A DNA stretch of 38,487 nucleotides, from assembly GCA_029237735.1 (NCBI GenBank), contig JAQZBU010000015.1, forward strand, positions 1 through 38,487, read 5' to 3'. Of this stretch, positions 8,224 through 21,575 are shown piece after piece; within the stretch, counting starts at the first letter, position 1; every line of letters starts with the position of its first letter. The translations under genes and the position numbers were made by a program. Origin of the DNA: Ramlibacter sp. (GTDB lineage: Bacteria > Pseudomonadota > Gammaproteobacteria > Burkholderiales > Burkholderiaceae_C). Below the pieces are notes generated by a model. That model did no database searches, was not told where the DNA came from, and worked only from the letters and a program-made list of their open reading frames with translations.

Positions 8224-9492
8224 ATGCAACCCTGCCTGCCGATCGAAACCGCGTCGCCGAAGCCTCGCCGCTCGCGCCAGGCGCGCGCCATGTGGGGCTC
8301 GCGCGTGGTCACCATCGGGGGCGACGCTCCGGTGCGCATCCAGTCGATGACCAACACCGACACACAGGACCCCATCGGCACCGCCATCCAGGTGAAAGAA
8401 CTCGCGGTGGCGGGCTCCGAGTTGGTGCGCATCACGGTCAACACGCCCGAGGCCGCGGCGCAGGTGCCGTACATCCGCGAGCAGCTCGATCGCATGGGCA
8501 TCGACGTGCCGCTGATCGGTGATTTCCATTACAACGGCCACCGCCTGCTCACCGACTACCCCGCGTGCGCCGAGGCGCTGTCCAAGTACCGCATCAACCC
8601 CGGCAACGTGGGCAAGGGCGACAAGCGGGACAAGCAGTTCGGCCAGATGATCGAAGCCGCGATGCGCTGGAACAAGCCGGTCCGTATCGGGGTTAACTGG
8701 GGCAGCCTGGACCAGGAGCTTCTTGCCCACCTGATGGACATCAACAGCCGGCGTGCCGAGCCCTGGGATGCCAAGTCCGTCATGTATGAGGCACTGGTCA
8801 GCTCCGCCATCGAATCCGCCCAGCGCGCGCAGGAGATGGGCATGGACGGCGACCAGGTCATTCTCTCGTGCAAGGTGAGCGGCGTGCAGGACCTCATCTC
8901 CGTTTACCGTGAGTTGGCCAGGCGATGCGACTACGCGCTGCATCTGGGCCTCACCGAGGCCGGCATGGGCACCAAGGGCACGGTCGCCTCGAGCGTGGCG
9001 CTCGGCATCCTGCTGCAGGAAGGCATCGGCGACACGATTCGTGTCTCGCTCACGCCGGCGCCCGGCGAATCGCGCACACAAGAAGTGGTGATTGCCTCCG
9101 AGATCATCCAGGCCCTGGGCCTGCGCAGCTTCGTGCCTAGCGTGACGGCCTGCCCCGGATGTGGTCGCACGACCAGCACCACCTTTCAGGAATTGGCCAA
9201 GCAGATCGACGACTACCTGCGAGCGCAGATGCCGGTTTGGCGCGCGAAGTATCCTGGGGTCGAGAAAATGAAGGTGGCTGTCATGGGCTGCATCGTCAAC
9301 GGCCCGGGTGAGAGCAAGCATGCCGACATCGGCATCAGCCTTCCGGGCACCGGCGAGGCGCCGGCCGCGCCGGTGTTCATCGACGGGCAAAAGGCAATGA
9401 CGCTGCGGGGCGACAACATCGCCAACGAGTTCCACGAAATCGTCGAAAACTACATAGAAAAGCGGTTCGGGCATGTCGCCGAACACGTCTAA
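8224..9492 (+). CDS. ispG: 4-hydroxy-3-methylbut-2-enyl-diphosphate synthase IspG
   Basis: The [4Fe-4S] enzyme (GcpE) that converts MEcPP to HMBPP in the MEP isoprenoid pathway. The 422-aa protein carries the TIM-barrel start ([12 protein letters not shown]) and the three cluster cysteines: Cys310 and Cys313 in ACPGCGRTT, and Cys356 in [11 protein letters not shown]. The ATG at 8224 is directly preceded by an in-frame GTG at 8221; GAAG-rich sequence upstream serves either. It follows rodZ by 17 bases and its last 20 bases overlap the start of hisS. Family length is normal for the betaproteobacterial long form. Confidence 0.97.
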   Translation: MQPCLPIETASPKPRRSRQARAMWGSRVVTIGGDAPVRIQSMTNTDTQDPIGTAIQVKELAVAGSELVRITVNTPEAAAQVPYIREQLDRMGIDVPLIGDFHYNGHRLLTDYPACAEALSKYRINPGNVGKGDKRDKQFGQMIEAAMRWNKPVRIGVNWGSLDQELLAHLMDINSRRAEPWDAKSVMYEALVSSAIESAQRAQEMGMDGDQVILSCKVSGVQDLISVYRELARRCDYALHLGLTEAGMGTKGTVASSVALGILLQEGIGDTIRVSLTPAPGESRTQEVVIASEIIQALGLRSFVPSVTACPGCGRTTSTTFQELAKQIDDYLRAQMPVWRAKYPGVEKMKVAVMGCIVNGPGESKHADIGISLPGTGEAPAAPVFIDGQKAMTLRGDNIANEFHEIVENYIEKRFGHVAEHV

Positions 9493-10855
9493 GCGTTCCA
9501 TGGATTCTCGAGAATTGAATATCGCCGCAAAGGTGGCGAACAAGCTTGTTGGCGAAAAGCTCAGTGCCGTCAAAGGCATGAACGACATACTGCCCGCGAG
9601 CGTGCCGCGCAAGGAAGTGCTGCCGCGCGCCGCAACCTGGCAGTGGTTCGACGACGTGGTGCGCCGTGTCATGGGCCGCTATGGCTATCAGTACATCGTC
9701 ACGCCGGTGGTCGAACCCACCGCGCTCTTTGTGCGGGGGCTGGGCGAGGTGACCGACATCGTCGAGAAGGAGATGTATTCCTTTGTCGACTCGATGAACA
9801 ACGACAAGCTGACGCTGCGGCCCGAGGCCACGGCGGGCATCGTGCGGGCGGTGGTCGAGCACAACGCGCTGTACAACGGGCCGCTGCGCATCTGGACCAC
9901 GGGGCCCATGTTCCGGCACGAGCGGCCGCAAAAGGGCCGCTACCGGCAGTTCCACCAACTCGACGTCGAGGCGCTGGGCTTTGCCGGCCCAGACGTGGAC
10001 GCGGAGCTGATCCTCATGGGCCGCGCGCTGTGGCGTGAACTCGGGCTTGTCGAGGGGCAGCACTACCGGTTAGAGATCAATACGCTGGGCGAGCCGGTTG
10101 AGCGCCAGGCGCACCGCGAGGCGCTGATCGCGCATTTCGAGACGCACGCCGCCGTGCTGGATGCGGACGCGAAGAACCGGCTGCACTCCAATCCGCTGCG
10201 CATCCTCGACACCAAGAACCCCGCCATGCAGGAGGTCGTCGAAGCAGCGCCCCGGCTCATGGACTTTCTGGGCGAGGAGTCGCGCGCGCATTTCGGCGCC
10301 GTGTGCAAGCTGCTGGAAGCCGCGGGGCAACCCTATCGCATCAACCCGCGCCTCGTACGCGGCATGGACTATTACAACCGCACCGTGTTCGAGTGGACTA
10401 CGGATCACCTGGGCTCGCAGGGCACGATCTGCGGGGGCGGGCGCTACGACGGGCTCATCGAACAGATGGGCGGCAAGAGTGCCCCGGCCATGGGCTTTGG
10501 GCTGGGAATCGAGCGCCTGCTGCTTCTCATCCAGGAGCTCGATTTGCCGGGGCCCGATTTCGCGCCCGCTGCTTACTGCATCCTCGCGGCCGACGATGCG
10601 CCGGCGGCGGCCTTGCAGGTCGCCGAAGCCCTGCGCGGCGCGGGCATCGACATCCTCATGCATTCCGGTGGTGGCTCCTTTAAGCTCCAGTTGAAAAAGG
10701 CCGATGCGAGCGGAGCCCGTTACGCGCTCATTTTCGGGGCCGACGAGCTGGCCCAGGGCATGGTGACGGTCAAGTCGCTGCGCGACGGCGCCGGCGCGCA
10801 GGTCCAGCGCCCATTGGCTGACCCGGGCGCCTGGGCCGGCACGCTCAAGGCCTGA
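9473..10855 (+). CDS. hisS: Histidyl-tRNA synthetase
   Basis: Class II aminoacyl-tRNA synthetase charging tRNA-His. Motif 1 region ([15 protein letters not shown]), motif 2 ([19 protein letters not shown]) and motif 3 ([12 protein letters not shown]) are all present. The two histidine-specific segments are [14 protein letters not shown] and the GGGRYDGL loop; the anticodon-binding domain is at the C-terminus. The ATG at 9473 lies inside the ispG end and gives an N-terminal extension of about 30 residues before [13 protein letters not shown], where most homologues begin. A second ATG at 9500 is a possible alternative. Length 460 aa. Confidence 0.96.
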   Translation: MSPNTSKRSMDSRELNIAAKVANKLVGEKLSAVKGMNDILPASVPRKEVLPRAATWQWFDDVVRRVMGRYGYQYIVTPVVEPTALFVRGLGEVTDIVEKEMYSFVDSMNNDKLTLRPEATAGIVRAVVEHNALYNGPLRIWTTGPMFRHERPQKGRYRQFHQLDVEALGFAGPDVDAELILMGRALWRELGLVEGQHYRLEINTLGEPVERQAHREALIAHFETHAAVLDADAKNRLHSNPLRILDTKNPAMQEVVEAAPRLMDFLGEESRAHFGAVCKLLEAAGQPYRINPRLVRGMDYYNRTVFEWTTDHLGSQGTICGGGRYDGLIEQMGGKSAPAMGFGLGIERLLLLIQELDLPGPDFAPAAYCILAADDAPAAALQVAEALRGAGIDILMHSGGGSFKLQLKKADASGARYALIFGADELAQGMVTVKSLRDGAGAQVQRPLADPGAWAGTLKA

Positions 10856-10860
10856 TCATG

Positions 10861-10932
10861 GCCCCCACGCTTGTCACTTCGTGTACTGAGCTGCCCCCCG
10901 AGGGGGTTTCAGTCGCCTTGGGGCGGCCCGGC
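10861..10932. repeat. Single copy of the GC-rich palindromic repeat
   Basis: gcccccacgcttg...ctgccccccgaggggg...ccttggggcggccc is the same element as 457-527 and 541-611, in inverted orientation relative to those. The ends match closely; the middle segment (about 10874-10890) differs. It lies in the only sizeable gap inside the hisS-yfgM-bamB-der run. CCCCCGAGGGGG followed by TTTC and the CCGCCCC/GGGGCGG ends could fold in RNA and attenuate or stop transcription. Confidence 0.8.
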
Positions 10933-10965
10933 GCCGACTGAAGGCGGGCGCCTTCCGGCGCCTCA

Positions 10966-10971
10966 TACAAT
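10966..10971 (+). promoter_or_regulatory. Possible -10 box for yfgM-bamB-der
   Basis: TACAAT lies 28-33 bases before the yfgM ATG, just downstream of the repeat and a GGCGCC-rich hairpin (about 10931-10962). No good -35 is visible. A promoter here would restore transcription after the repeat. Confidence 0.3.
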
Positions 10972-10999
10972 CGCAGGCTCCAAGCAGGACAACAACACA

Positions 11000-11692
11000 A
11001 TGGCAAAACACCTCGATCTCGAAGAACAGGAACAGCTTGCCGAGATCAAGCATTTCTGGGCCGAGTACGGCAACCTCATCACCTGGGTCGTCATCGCCGT
11101 CTTCGGCTCCATTGCCGCGTGGAATGGCTGGCAGTACTGGCAGCGCACGCAAAGCACACAGGCCGCGGCGATGTACGACGAAGTCGAGCGCGCGGCGCAA
11201 GGCGGCGACGTTACCCGCGTCGAGCGCGCGTTCTCGGACATGAAGGACAAGTTCGGCCGCACGACGTACGCGCAGCAGGCCGGGCTGCTGGCTGCCAAGG
11301 CCATGATCGACAAGGGCAACACCGAGGGCGCGAAGGCTGCGCTCGGCTGGGTCGCCGAGAAATCGTCCGACGAAGGCTTGCAGGCGCTCGCGCGGATGCG
11401 GCTGGCCGCGATCCTGCTGGAAGCCAAGGCATACGACGAAGCACTCAAGCAGCTGGCGGGGGAGTTCCCCACGGAATTCGAGGGACTTGCTGCCGACCGC
11501 CGCGGCGACATCTACTCCGCCCAGGGCAAGAAGGCCGAGGCCAAGGCCGAGTACACCAAAGCCTTCAAGACGATGGACGAACGCACCGAGTACCGGCGCC
11601 TGGTCGAGGTCAAGCTCAGTGCCCTTGGCGTCGATCCGCAACAGCTCGCGGCGCCCGCCGCTCCGGCCGCTTCAGGAGGCGCCAAACAATGA
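11000..11692 (+). CDS. yfgM: YfgM-like TPR membrane protein
   Basis: YfgM is an inner-membrane protein with a periplasmic TPR domain that works beside PpiD at the SecYEG translocon and is encoded beside bamB. The 230-aa product has a short cytosolic segment (LDLEEQEQLAEIKHFWAEYGN, given in two parts: LDLEEQEQLAEI and KHFWAEYGN), one transmembrane helix (about residues 24-43, LITWVVIAVFGSIAAW), then TPR-like helices with ALxxLA and AEYTKAF motifs and an Ala-rich end. The ATG at 11000 has AGGAC nine bases upstream; a longer frame from 10871 would be translated repeat and is rejected. The stop overlaps bamB as ATGA. Confidence 0.93.
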   Translation: MAKHLDLEEQEQLAEIKHFWAEYGNLITWVVIAVFGSIAAWNGWQYWQRTQSTQAAAMYDEVERAAQGGDVTRVERAFSDMKDKFGRTTYAQQAGLLAAKAMIDKGNTEGAKAALGWVAEKSSDEGLQALARMRLAAILLEAKAYDEALKQLAGEFPTEFEGLAADRRGDIYSAQGKKAEAKAEYTKAFKTMDERTEYRRLVEVKLSALGVDPQQLAAPAAPAASGGAKQ

Positions 11693-12861
11693 TGCTCCGC
11701 TTCGCTGTACGCGCCACCGGCGCCCTGGCCCTGGCCACGCTGGCGGGGTGTTCTATCCTCCCGTCCAGCCTGTCCAGTCTGTCCCTTCCGTCATTCCTGG
11801 GCGGCAGCGCGGACAAGCCCAAGCCTGCCGAACTGCAGCCCAACCCGGCGCTGCTGGCCGTCAGCCCGGCGTGGACCGCAAGAATCGGGCAGGTCGGCTT
11901 TCCGCTCTCCGTGAACACCAGCGGCGGTTCCCTCACAGTCGCATCCGGCGATGGCACGGTGGCAGTGATCGACCCGGCAACGGGCCGTGATGTCTGGCGC
12001 GCCAGCGTCGGCGGGCCGATCGCCGCCGGCGCCGGCAGCGACGGCAAGCTCGTGGCCGTGATCACCAGCGCCAATGAGCTCGTCGCCATCTCCTCGGGCA
12101 AGGAAGCCTGGCGCCAGAAGCTATCGGCCGTGGGCTACACCGCCCCGTTCGTCGCCGGTGGACGCGTCTTCGTGCTGACGGCCGACCGCGCGGTATCCGC
12201 ATTCGATGGCCAGAGCGGCCGCAAGCTATGGACACAGCAGCGTGCCGGTGAGCCCCTGGTGCTGCGCCACGCGGGCGTCATGCTGGCGGTCGGCGATACG
12301 CTGGTGGTCGGCCTCTCGGGCCGCTTGGCGGGCCTGAACCCGCTCACCGGTGCCAGCCGGTGGGAAGCGCCCCTGGCCTCCCCGCGCGGCCTGAACGATG
12401 TCGAGCGGCTGGTGGACCTGGTGGGCACCGTCAGCCGGGTCGGCGATTCCGTTTGCGCGAGGGCGTTCCAGGCCACGGTAGGCTGCATCGACGCCGGCCG
12501 TGGTGCGGTCGTGTGGACGAAGCCTTCCAATGGGGCCGAGGGCGTCAACGGCGACGACAAGCTGGTGTTCGGAACCGAAGCGGACGGCAAGGTTATCGCC
12601 TGGAAGCGCGAGAATGGCGAGCGCGCCTGGGTGAGCGACAAGCTGCAGTACCGCGGGCTCACGGCGCCACTGGCCCTGGGGCGTTCGGTCGTCGTGGGCG
12701 ACAGTATGGGGTTCGTGCACATGCTCTCCCGCGAGGACGGTTCGCTGCTCAACCGGCTGGCCACGGACGGCTCCGCGATCGCGGCCGCGCCGGTCGTGGC
12801 AGGCAATACCCTTGTCATCGTCACCCGGAATGGCGGCATCCACGGGTTCCTACCCCAATAA
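11689..12861 (+). CDS. bamB: Outer membrane protein assembly factor BamB
   Basis: BamB is a lipoprotein beta-propeller that assists BamA. The 390-aa product has a signal peptide with the lipobox TLAGC (about residue 20). Repeated PQQ-like propeller blades follow, visible as [45 protein letters not shown] and [14 protein letters not shown]. The start ATG at 11689 overlaps the yfgM stop, with a perfect AGGAGG at 11674-11679 nine bases upstream; ATG 11692 is one codon later. BamD is encoded 10 kb away in this window. Confidence 0.95.
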   Translation: MMLRFAVRATGALALATLAGCSILPSSLSSLSLPSFLGGSADKPKPAELQPNPALLAVSPAWTARIGQVGFPLSVNTSGGSLTVASGDGTVAVIDPATGRDVWRASVGGPIAAGAGSDGKLVAVITSANELVAISSGKEAWRQKLSAVGYTAPFVAGGRVFVLTADRAVSAFDGQSGRKLWTQQRAGEPLVLRHAGVMLAVGDTLVVGLSGRLAGLNPLTGASRWEAPLASPRGLNDVERLVDLVGTVSRVGDSVCARAFQATVGCIDAGRGAVVWTKPSNGAEGVNGDDKLVFGTEADGKVIAWKRENGERAWVSDKLQYRGLTAPLALGRSVVVGDSMGFVHMLSREDGSLLNRLATDGSAIAAAPVVAGNTLVIVTRNGGIHGFLPQ

Positions 12862-12878
12862 CTTCAAGGGCGGTTCCA

Positions 12879-14216
12879 TTGAAACCCGTACTGGCCCTGG
12901 TGGGCCGCCCCAATGTCGGCAAGTCGACGTTGTTCAACCGGCTGACGCAATCGCGCGACGCCATCGTCGCCGACTTCGCCGGCCTCACGCGCGACCGTCA
13001 CTACGGTAACGCCAAGCACGGCAAGCATGAGTTCATCGTCATCGACACCGGCGGCTTCGAGCCGACGGCCGAGAGCGGTATCTACATGGAGATGGCCAAG
13101 CAGACCCGCCAGGCGGTGGCCGAAGCCGATGTCGTGATCTTCGTGGTCGACGCGCGCGGAGGTCTTTCCGCGCAGGACTACGACATCGCGAAGTACCTGC
13201 GCAAGCTCGGCAAGCCGACGGTGCTTTGCGCCAACAAGGCCGAGGGAATGACCGAAGGCGTGCAGCTCACGGAGTTCTACGAGCTCGGGCTCGGCGAGGT
13301 GCATCCCGTTTCGGCCGCGCACGGCCAGGGTATCCGCAGCCTGGTCGAGAAGGCGTTCGAGCCGCTCAACCTCCCGGAAGAGGAGGAAGAAGGCGAGGAG
13401 GTCGACCCCACGGTCATCAAGCTGGCAGTGGCCGGACGCCCCAACGTTGGTAAATCCACGCTGATCAACACCTGGCTGGGCGAAGAGCGCCTCGTCGCAT
13501 TCGACCTCCCCGGCACCACCCGGGACGCGATCACCATTCCCTTCGAGCGGGGCGGGCGGAAGTTCGAGCTCATCGACACCGCCGGCTTGCGCAAGAAGGG
13601 CAAGGTGTTCGAGGCGATCGAGAAGTTCTCGGTGGTCAAGACGCTGCAGGCGATCGAATCGGCCAATGTCGTGCTGCTATTGCTGGACGCCACCCAGGGC
13701 GTCACCGACCAGGATGCGCACATCGCGGGCTACATCCTGGAGAGCGGCCGCGCCGTGGTGCTGGCCGTCAACAAGTGGGACGCCGTCGACGCGTACCAGC
13801 GCGAGCAGGTGCAGCGGCAGATCGAAACCCGCCTGGCCTTCCTGAAATTCGCGCCGCTGCACTTCATCTCGGCCATCAAGCGCCAGGGCCTGGGCCCGGT
13901 GTGGACGGCCATCGCGCAGGCGCACCGGTCGGCCATGATCAAGATGCCCACGCCCGTGCTGACGCGCCTGTTGCTGGAGGCGGTGCAGTTCCAGTCACCC
14001 AAGCGCGCCGGGATGTTCCGCCCGAAACTGCGCTACGCCCATCAGGGGGGCATGAACCCGCCGGTGATCATCGTCCACGGCAACTCGCTGGAGCACGTGA
14101 CCGAAGCCTACAAGCGCTTTCTGGAAGGCCGCTTCCGCCAGGAATTCAAGCTGGTCGGCACGCCGCTGCGCATCGAGATGAAAACATCCCGTAACCCCTA
14201 CGCTGACAAGGAATGA
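12879..14216 (+). CDS. der: Ribosome-associated GTPase Der (EngA)
   Basis: Der has two GTPase domains in tandem plus a KH-like domain and is needed for 50S subunit maturation. The 445-aa product shows the first G1 motif GRPNVGKS at residues 9-16 and the second at 186-193, DTGGF and DTAGL G3 motifs, and NKAE / NKWD G4 motifs. An acidic linker ([11 protein letters not shown]) separates the domains. The KH-like domain follows to the end ([20 protein letters not shown]). The start is TTG 12879, since homology begins exactly at [15 protein letters not shown] and AAGGG lies eight bases upstream; no ATG is available. It follows bamB by 17 bases. Confidence 0.96.
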   Translation: MKPVLALVGRPNVGKSTLFNRLTQSRDAIVADFAGLTRDRHYGNAKHGKHEFIVIDTGGFEPTAESGIYMEMAKQTRQAVAEADVVIFVVDARGGLSAQDYDIAKYLRKLGKPTVLCANKAEGMTEGVQLTEFYELGLGEVHPVSAAHGQGIRSLVEKAFEPLNLPEEEEEGEEVDPTVIKLAVAGRPNVGKSTLINTWLGEERLVAFDLPGTTRDAITIPFERGGRKFELIDTAGLRKKGKVFEAIEKFSVVKTLQAIESANVVLLLLDATQGVTDQDAHIAGYILESGRAVVLAVNKWDAVDAYQREQVQRQIETRLAFLKFAPLHFISAIKRQGLGPVWTAIAQAHRSAMIKMPTPVLTRLLLEAVQFQSPKRAGMFRPKLRYAHQGGMNPPVIIVHGNSLEHVTEAYKRFLEGRFRQEFKLVGTPLRIEMKTSRNPYADKE

Positions 14217-14315
14217 ACCGGCCCGGCCGGCGCACCTATTTAAAGTTGCCGCCCTTGAAGGACTGTTTTTCGGTCCCAGCTGGGCTACAGGGCGGACAGA
14301 TCGGTTCTAGCCTAC

Positions 14316-14343
14316 TTGCACAGCTAGCTTGCTGTGGTAAGGT
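14316..14343 (+). promoter_or_regulatory. Predicted sigma-70 promoter for hfq
   Basis: TTGCAC (14316-14321), a 16-base spacer and TAAGGT (14338-14343) sit in the 171-bp gap between der and hfq, about 45 bases before the hfq start. The gap otherwise holds only a GGCCCGGCC-type palindrome just after der. Confidence 0.4.
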
Positions 14344-14387
14344 GCACATTCCAACAACATTTCCGACCGCGGAACACGGAGAATATC

Positions 14388-14636
14388 GTGAGCAACAAAG
14401 GGCAGCTTCTACAAGACCCATTTCTCAACACCTTGCGTCGCGAGCATGTGCCTGTGTCGATTTACCTCGTCAACGGCATCAAGCTGCAAGGCCAGATTGA
14501 GTCTTTTGACCAATACGTTGTGCTGCTGCGCAACACCGTGACCCAGATGGTTTACAAACACGCCATCTCCACCATCGTGCCCGGCCGTGCCGTGAACTTC
14601 CAGGCGGCCGAAAGCACCGAAGCCGGACCGGCTTGA
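14388..14636 (+). CDS. hfq: RNA chaperone Hfq
   Basis: Hexameric Sm-like protein that pairs small RNAs with mRNAs. The 82-aa product is almost entirely the core: [20 protein letters not shown], Sm1 ([28 protein letters not shown] region) and Sm2 with [12 protein letters not shown]. The C-terminal tail is short, as in other betaproteobacteria. The start is GTG 14388 with GGAGA five bases upstream; the longer frame from 14334 lacks homology. It begins the hfq-hflX-hflK-hflC cluster, the classical order. Confidence 0.97.
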   Translation: MSNKGQLLQDPFLNTLRREHVPVSIYLVNGIKLQGQIESFDQYVVLLRNTVTQMVYKHAISTIVPGRAVNFQAAESTEAGPA

Positions 14637-14712
14637 AGCCGACCACAGGGCGCTTGAACGGCGCGCGCGGGCTGCTGGCCTTCGACGATTCCGCCCACTT
14701 GACTCTTCGCCC

Positions 14713-15912
<1,200 letters not shown>

Positions 15913-15958
15913 GGCGGACCCAGTTGGGCACAATGCAACAAGAAAGAACCGACGCGCG

Positions 15959-17311
15959 ATGAACTTCCAATTACGCAGCCTGCGATGGGCAGGGCTCAAT
16001 GGCCGGATCAGGGGCATGTTCAACCTCAATGATCCCCGTTGGGGGCGTGGCGGCGACGACAAGCAGTCCGAGAACAATCGGCCCGATCCCAACAAACCCG
16101 AAGGCAATGGCCGCGGGCAGGGCCCCAACCAGGGCCCGCCGGACCTCGACGAACTCTGGCGCGATTTCAACCGCAAGCTCGGTGGGCTTTTCGGCGGTGG
16201 CAAGGGGCGCAGGCCTGACAACGGCGGTGGCTTCGGCGGCGGCTTCCAACCCGACATGAAGAGCGCCGGCATCGGCGCCGGCCTCGTGGCCGCGGTGGTG
16301 GTGCTGATCTGGCTGGGCACGGGCTTCTTCATCGTCCAGGAAGGCCAACAGGCCGTCATTACCCAGTTCGGGCGCTACAAGGCCACGGTGGGGGCTGGTT
16401 TCAACTGGCGCCTCCCCTACCCGATCCAGCGCCATGAGCTCGTGTTCGTCACGCAGATCCGATCGGTAGATGTGGGGCGCGACAACGTGGTAAAGGCCAC
16501 GGGCTTGCGCGAATCCGCGATGTTGACCGAGGACGAGAACATCGTCGAGATCAAGTTCGCGGTGCAATACCGCTTGAAGGATGCCCGCGCCTATCTTTTC
16601 GAAAGCAAGGATCCCGCCGGGGCCGTGGTGCAGGCGGCAGAGACGGCCGTTCGCGAGGTGGTCGGCAAGATGAAGATGGATTCGGCGCTTGCCGAGGAGC
16701 GCGACCAGATCGGGCCACGGGTGCGCACCCTCATGCAGACGATCCTCGACCGGTACAAGGTGGGCATCGAGGTGGTCGGCATCAACCTGCAGCAAAGCGG
16801 CGTACGCCCGCCCGAGCAGGTCCAGGCGGCGTTCGACGACGTGCTCAAGGCAGGCCAGGAGCGTGAGCGCGCGAAGAACGAGGCCCAGGCCTACGCGAAC
16901 GACGTGGTCCCGCGTGCCGTCGGAACGGCGTCACGCCTGAAGGAAGAGGCCGAAGGCTACAAGGCACGTGTCGTGGCGCAGGCGCAGGGTGATGCGCAGC
17001 GCTTCCGCGCCGTGCTGGTGGAATACCAGAAGGCGCCGCAGGTCACGCGTGACCGGATGTACCTCGACGCCATGCAGCAGGTCTACAGCAACGTCACCAA
17101 GGTGATGGTGGATTCGAAGCAGGGCTCCAACCTGCTGTACCTGCCGCTGGACAAACTGATGCAGCAGGTGGCGGCCGGCGGAGCGGCCGTCGACCCAGCC
17201 GCCGCGGCCGCGGCGGCCGGCGCTTCGCCCGCGCCGGGTGCGGCCGCGAGCGTGCCACTGGATTCGCGGACCCGCGACAACTCGCGCACGCGCGAGCGCG
17301 AAACGCGCTAA
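15959..17311 (+). CDS. hflK: FtsH protease modulator HflK
   Basis: HflK and HflC form a SPFH-family membrane cage around FtsH. The 450-aa protein has a Gly/Asn/Pro-rich cytosolic N-terminus (to about residue 100), a transmembrane helix (about 105-125, LVAAVVVLIWLGTGFFIV), the band-7/SPFH domain starting FIVQEGQQAVITQFGRY, a long helical segment rich in Glu/Ala/Arg, and a low-complexity Ala/Gly/Pro and Arg/Thr C-terminus. The ATG at 15959 has AAGAAAGAA about ten bases upstream; an internal ATG at 16016 (MFNLNDPRWGRGG) is the other credible start. Fourteen bases separate it from hflC. Confidence 0.95.
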   Translation: MNFQLRSLRWAGLNGRIRGMFNLNDPRWGRGGDDKQSENNRPDPNKPEGNGRGQGPNQGPPDLDELWRDFNRKLGGLFGGGKGRRPDNGGGFGGGFQPDMKSAGIGAGLVAAVVVLIWLGTGFFIVQEGQQAVITQFGRYKATVGAGFNWRLPYPIQRHELVFVTQIRSVDVGRDNVVKATGLRESAMLTEDENIVEIKFAVQYRLKDARAYLFESKDPAGAVVQAAETAVREVVGKMKMDSALAEERDQIGPRVRTLMQTILDRYKVGIEVVGINLQQSGVRPPEQVQAAFDDVLKAGQERERAKNEAQAYANDVVPRAVGTASRLKEEAEGYKARVVAQAQGDAQRFRAVLVEYQKAPQVTRDRMYLDAMQQVYSNVTKVMVDSKQGSNLLYLPLDKLMQQVAAGGAAVDPAAAAAAAGASPAPGAAASVPLDSRTRDNSRTRERETR

Positions 17312-17325
17312 AGGGAACACTGCAA

Positions 17326-18240
17326 ATGAACAGAATCGGATTCATGGTCACGTCGGCCCTGGTGGCCCTGGCCCTTCTCAGCTCCATGCTCTTCGTGGTG
17401 GACCAGCGGCAGTTCGGCGTCGTCTATGCGCTGGGACAGATCAAGGAAGTGATCACCGAGCCTGGCCTCAATTTCAAGCTTCCGCCGCCGTTCCAGAACG
17501 TCTCGTACATCGACAAGCGGCTGCTGACGCTGGACAGCCCCGATACCGAGCCGGTGCTGACGCTGGAGAAGCAACGCGTCGTCATCGATTGGTTCGTGCG
17601 TTGGCGCATCACCGACCCGCTTCAGTACATCCGCAACGTGGGCCTTGACGAAGCGGCGGGCGCCAACCAGCTCAACCGGGTCGTGAAGAACGCCTTTCAG
17701 GAGGAGATCAACCGCCGCACCGTGAACGAACTCCTTTCGAGCAAGCGCGAGCAGCTGATGGCCGACGTCAAGTCCGAAGTCCTCGGGGTCGTGAAAGGCT
17801 CGGAACCCACCAAGGCCTGGGGCATCGACGTGATCGACGTCCGGGTCACGCGGGTCGACTATGTCGATGCGATCACCGAATCGGTCTACCGCCGTATGGA
17901 GGCCGAGCGCAAGCGCGTCGCCAACGAATTGCGTTCCACCGGCGGGGCCGAGGGTGAGAAGATTCGCGCCGACGCCGACCGCCAGCGCGAAGTCACGGTG
18001 GCCAATGCCTACCGGGATGCGCAGAAGGTCAAGGGCGACGGCGATGCCCAAGCGGCGGCTCTCTACGGCGAGGCCTTCGGTCGCGATCCGCAGTTCGCGC
18101 AGTTCTACCGGAGCCTGGAAGCGTATCGCGCATCCCTCGGTCGCAAGGGGGATGTGATGGTGGTCGACCCCAGCAGCTCGGAGTTCTTCAAGGCCTTCCG
18201 CGGCGGTACAGGCCCGGCGGCCGCGCCCGCGAAGAAGTAG
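17326..18240 (+). CDS. hflC: FtsH protease modulator HflC
   Basis: Partner of HflK. The 304-aa product begins with a signal anchor (residues 5-25, FMVTSALVALALLSSMLFVV), followed at once by the SPFH domain (VDQRQFGVVYALGQIKEVI). It continues with the AERKRVANELRSTGGAEGEKIRADADRQ region, here in parts AERKRVANELRSTGG and AEGEKIRADADRQ, which is characteristic of HflC, and ends with FRGGTGPAAAPAKK. Length and layout are normal. Confidence 0.96.
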   Translation: MNRIGFMVTSALVALALLSSMLFVVDQRQFGVVYALGQIKEVITEPGLNFKLPPPFQNVSYIDKRLLTLDSPDTEPVLTLEKQRVVIDWFVRWRITDPLQYIRNVGLDEAAGANQLNRVVKNAFQEEINRRTVNELLSSKREQLMADVKSEVLGVVKGSEPTKAWGIDVIDVRVTRVDYVDAITESVYRRMEAERKRVANELRSTGGAEGEKIRADADRQREVTVANAYRDAQKVKGDGDAQAAALYGEAFGRDPQFAQFYRSLEAYRASLGRKGDVMVVDPSSSEFFKAFRGGTGPAAAPAKK

Positions 18241-18251
18241 GCGCATCCGGC

Positions 18252-18440
18252 TTGGACAGCGACATCTTCTGGTCCGCGCTGGCCTTGATGCTGGTGTTCG
18301 AGGGCCTCTTTCCATTCATCTCGCCGCGCGGTTGGCGCAGCACTTTCCAGAAGCTGCTGTCGCTGCAGGATGGGCAGCTGCGCTTCTTCGGGCTGTGCAG
18401 CATCCTCATCGGCCTGGGCCTGCTCTGGATCACGTCCTGA
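18252..18440 (+). CDS. DUF2065 (YjeT-like) small membrane protein
   Basis: A 62-aa protein with two hydrophobic helices (about residues 6-24 and 45-60) around a basic PRGWRSTFQKLLSL loop, as in the DUF2065/YjeT family. These are regularly encoded between hflC and hisZ/purA in betaproteobacteria. The start is TTG 18252, 11 bases after hflC; no better start is available. Function is unknown; the location suggests an association with HflKC-FtsH, which is inference. Confidence 0.85.
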   Translation: MDSDIFWSALALMLVFEGLFPFISPRGWRSTFQKLLSLQDGQLRFFGLCSILIGLGLLWITS

Positions 18441-18463
18441 GCGAATAGCGGGCGTGGCGGCGG

Positions 18464-18497
18464 GGCCCGTCCGGCGGGCCGGTAAAATACCGTTTTT
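18464..18497 (+). terminator. Double hairpin with T-run before hisZ
   Basis: GGCCCG (18464-18469) pairs with CGGGCC (18475-18480), and CGGTA (18480-18484) pairs with TACCG (18488-18492) followed by five T (18493-18497). The second stem is short. Because hisZ starts 17 bases later, this may be a terminator for the hflK-hflC unit, or the embedded TAAAAT may be the -10 box of a hisZ-purA promoter; the sequence alone does not decide. Confidence 0.35.
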
Positions 18498-18514
18498 AAC
18501 AGCCCCCGAAAACC

Positions 18515-21035
<2,521 letters not shown>

Positions 21036-21050
21036 CCAGGAGCAGACTGA

Positions 21051-21575
21051 ATGTTGACAGAAGACGGCAAGCACCTTTACGTCAGCTACGACGAGTACCA
21101 CAGCCTGATCGAGAAGCTGGCGATCAAGGTGCACCAGTCGGGCTGGGAGTTCGACACGATCCTGTGCCTGGCTCGCGGTGGCATGCGGCCGGGCGACATC
21201 CTCTCGCGGATTTTCGACAAACCGCTGGCGATCATGTCCACCAGCTCCTACCGTGCCGAGGCCGGCACGATCCAGGGCCACCTGGACATCGCCCGCTACA
21301 TCACGACGCCCCAGGGTGAGATCGCGGGCAAGGTGCTGCTGGTGGACGACCTTGCCGACTCCGGCCACACGCTGCACGCGGTGCTGGAAATGCTGCGCAC
21401 CAGCTACAAGCCGATCACCGAGCTGCGCAGCGCGGTGATATGGACCAAGGGCCTGTCGAAGTTCACGCCGGATTACTCGGTGGAGTTCCTCCCCACCAAC
21501 CCGTGGATCCATCAGCCATTCGAGACCTACGACAGCATGGGTCCCGCCAAGCTCCTGGAGAAGTGGAAGATCTGA
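21051..21575 (+). CDS. Phosphoribosyltransferase (xanthine/hypoxanthine type-like)
   Basis: A 174-aa type I phosphoribosyltransferase. The PRPP-binding loop is LLVDDLADSGHTL (about residues 101-113) and the PPi loop region is CLARGGMRPGDIL (44-56). Substrate is not settled by sequence; the position 15 bases after purA and the general resemblance to Gpt-like enzymes suggest purine salvage. The ATG at 21051 has AGGAG eight bases upstream. The stop TGA abuts the stop of the convergent regulator in one TGATCA, leaving no terminator between them. Confidence 0.88.
   Translation: MLTEDGKHLYVSYDEYHSLIEKLAIKVHQSGWEFDTILCLARGGMRPGDILSRIFDKPLAIMSTSSYRAEAGTIQGHLDIARYITTPQGEIAGKVLLVDDLADSGHTLHAVLEMLRTSYKPITELRSAVIWTKGLSKFTPDYSVEFLPTNPWIHQPFETYDSMGPAKLLEKWKI

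Noticed and set aside
7606..9672. 688-codon open frame on the minus strand
   Set aside because: Lies across rodZ, ispG and hisS, which have clear motifs on the plus strand; open by GC-rich third-position bias.
10871..10999. N-terminal extension of yfgM
   Set aside because: It would be translated repeat; ATG 11000 has a good ribosome site and starts the homology.
14217..14387. GGCCCGGCC palindrome after der as a terminator
   Set aside because: It has no following T-run and a short stem; too weak to list as a feature.
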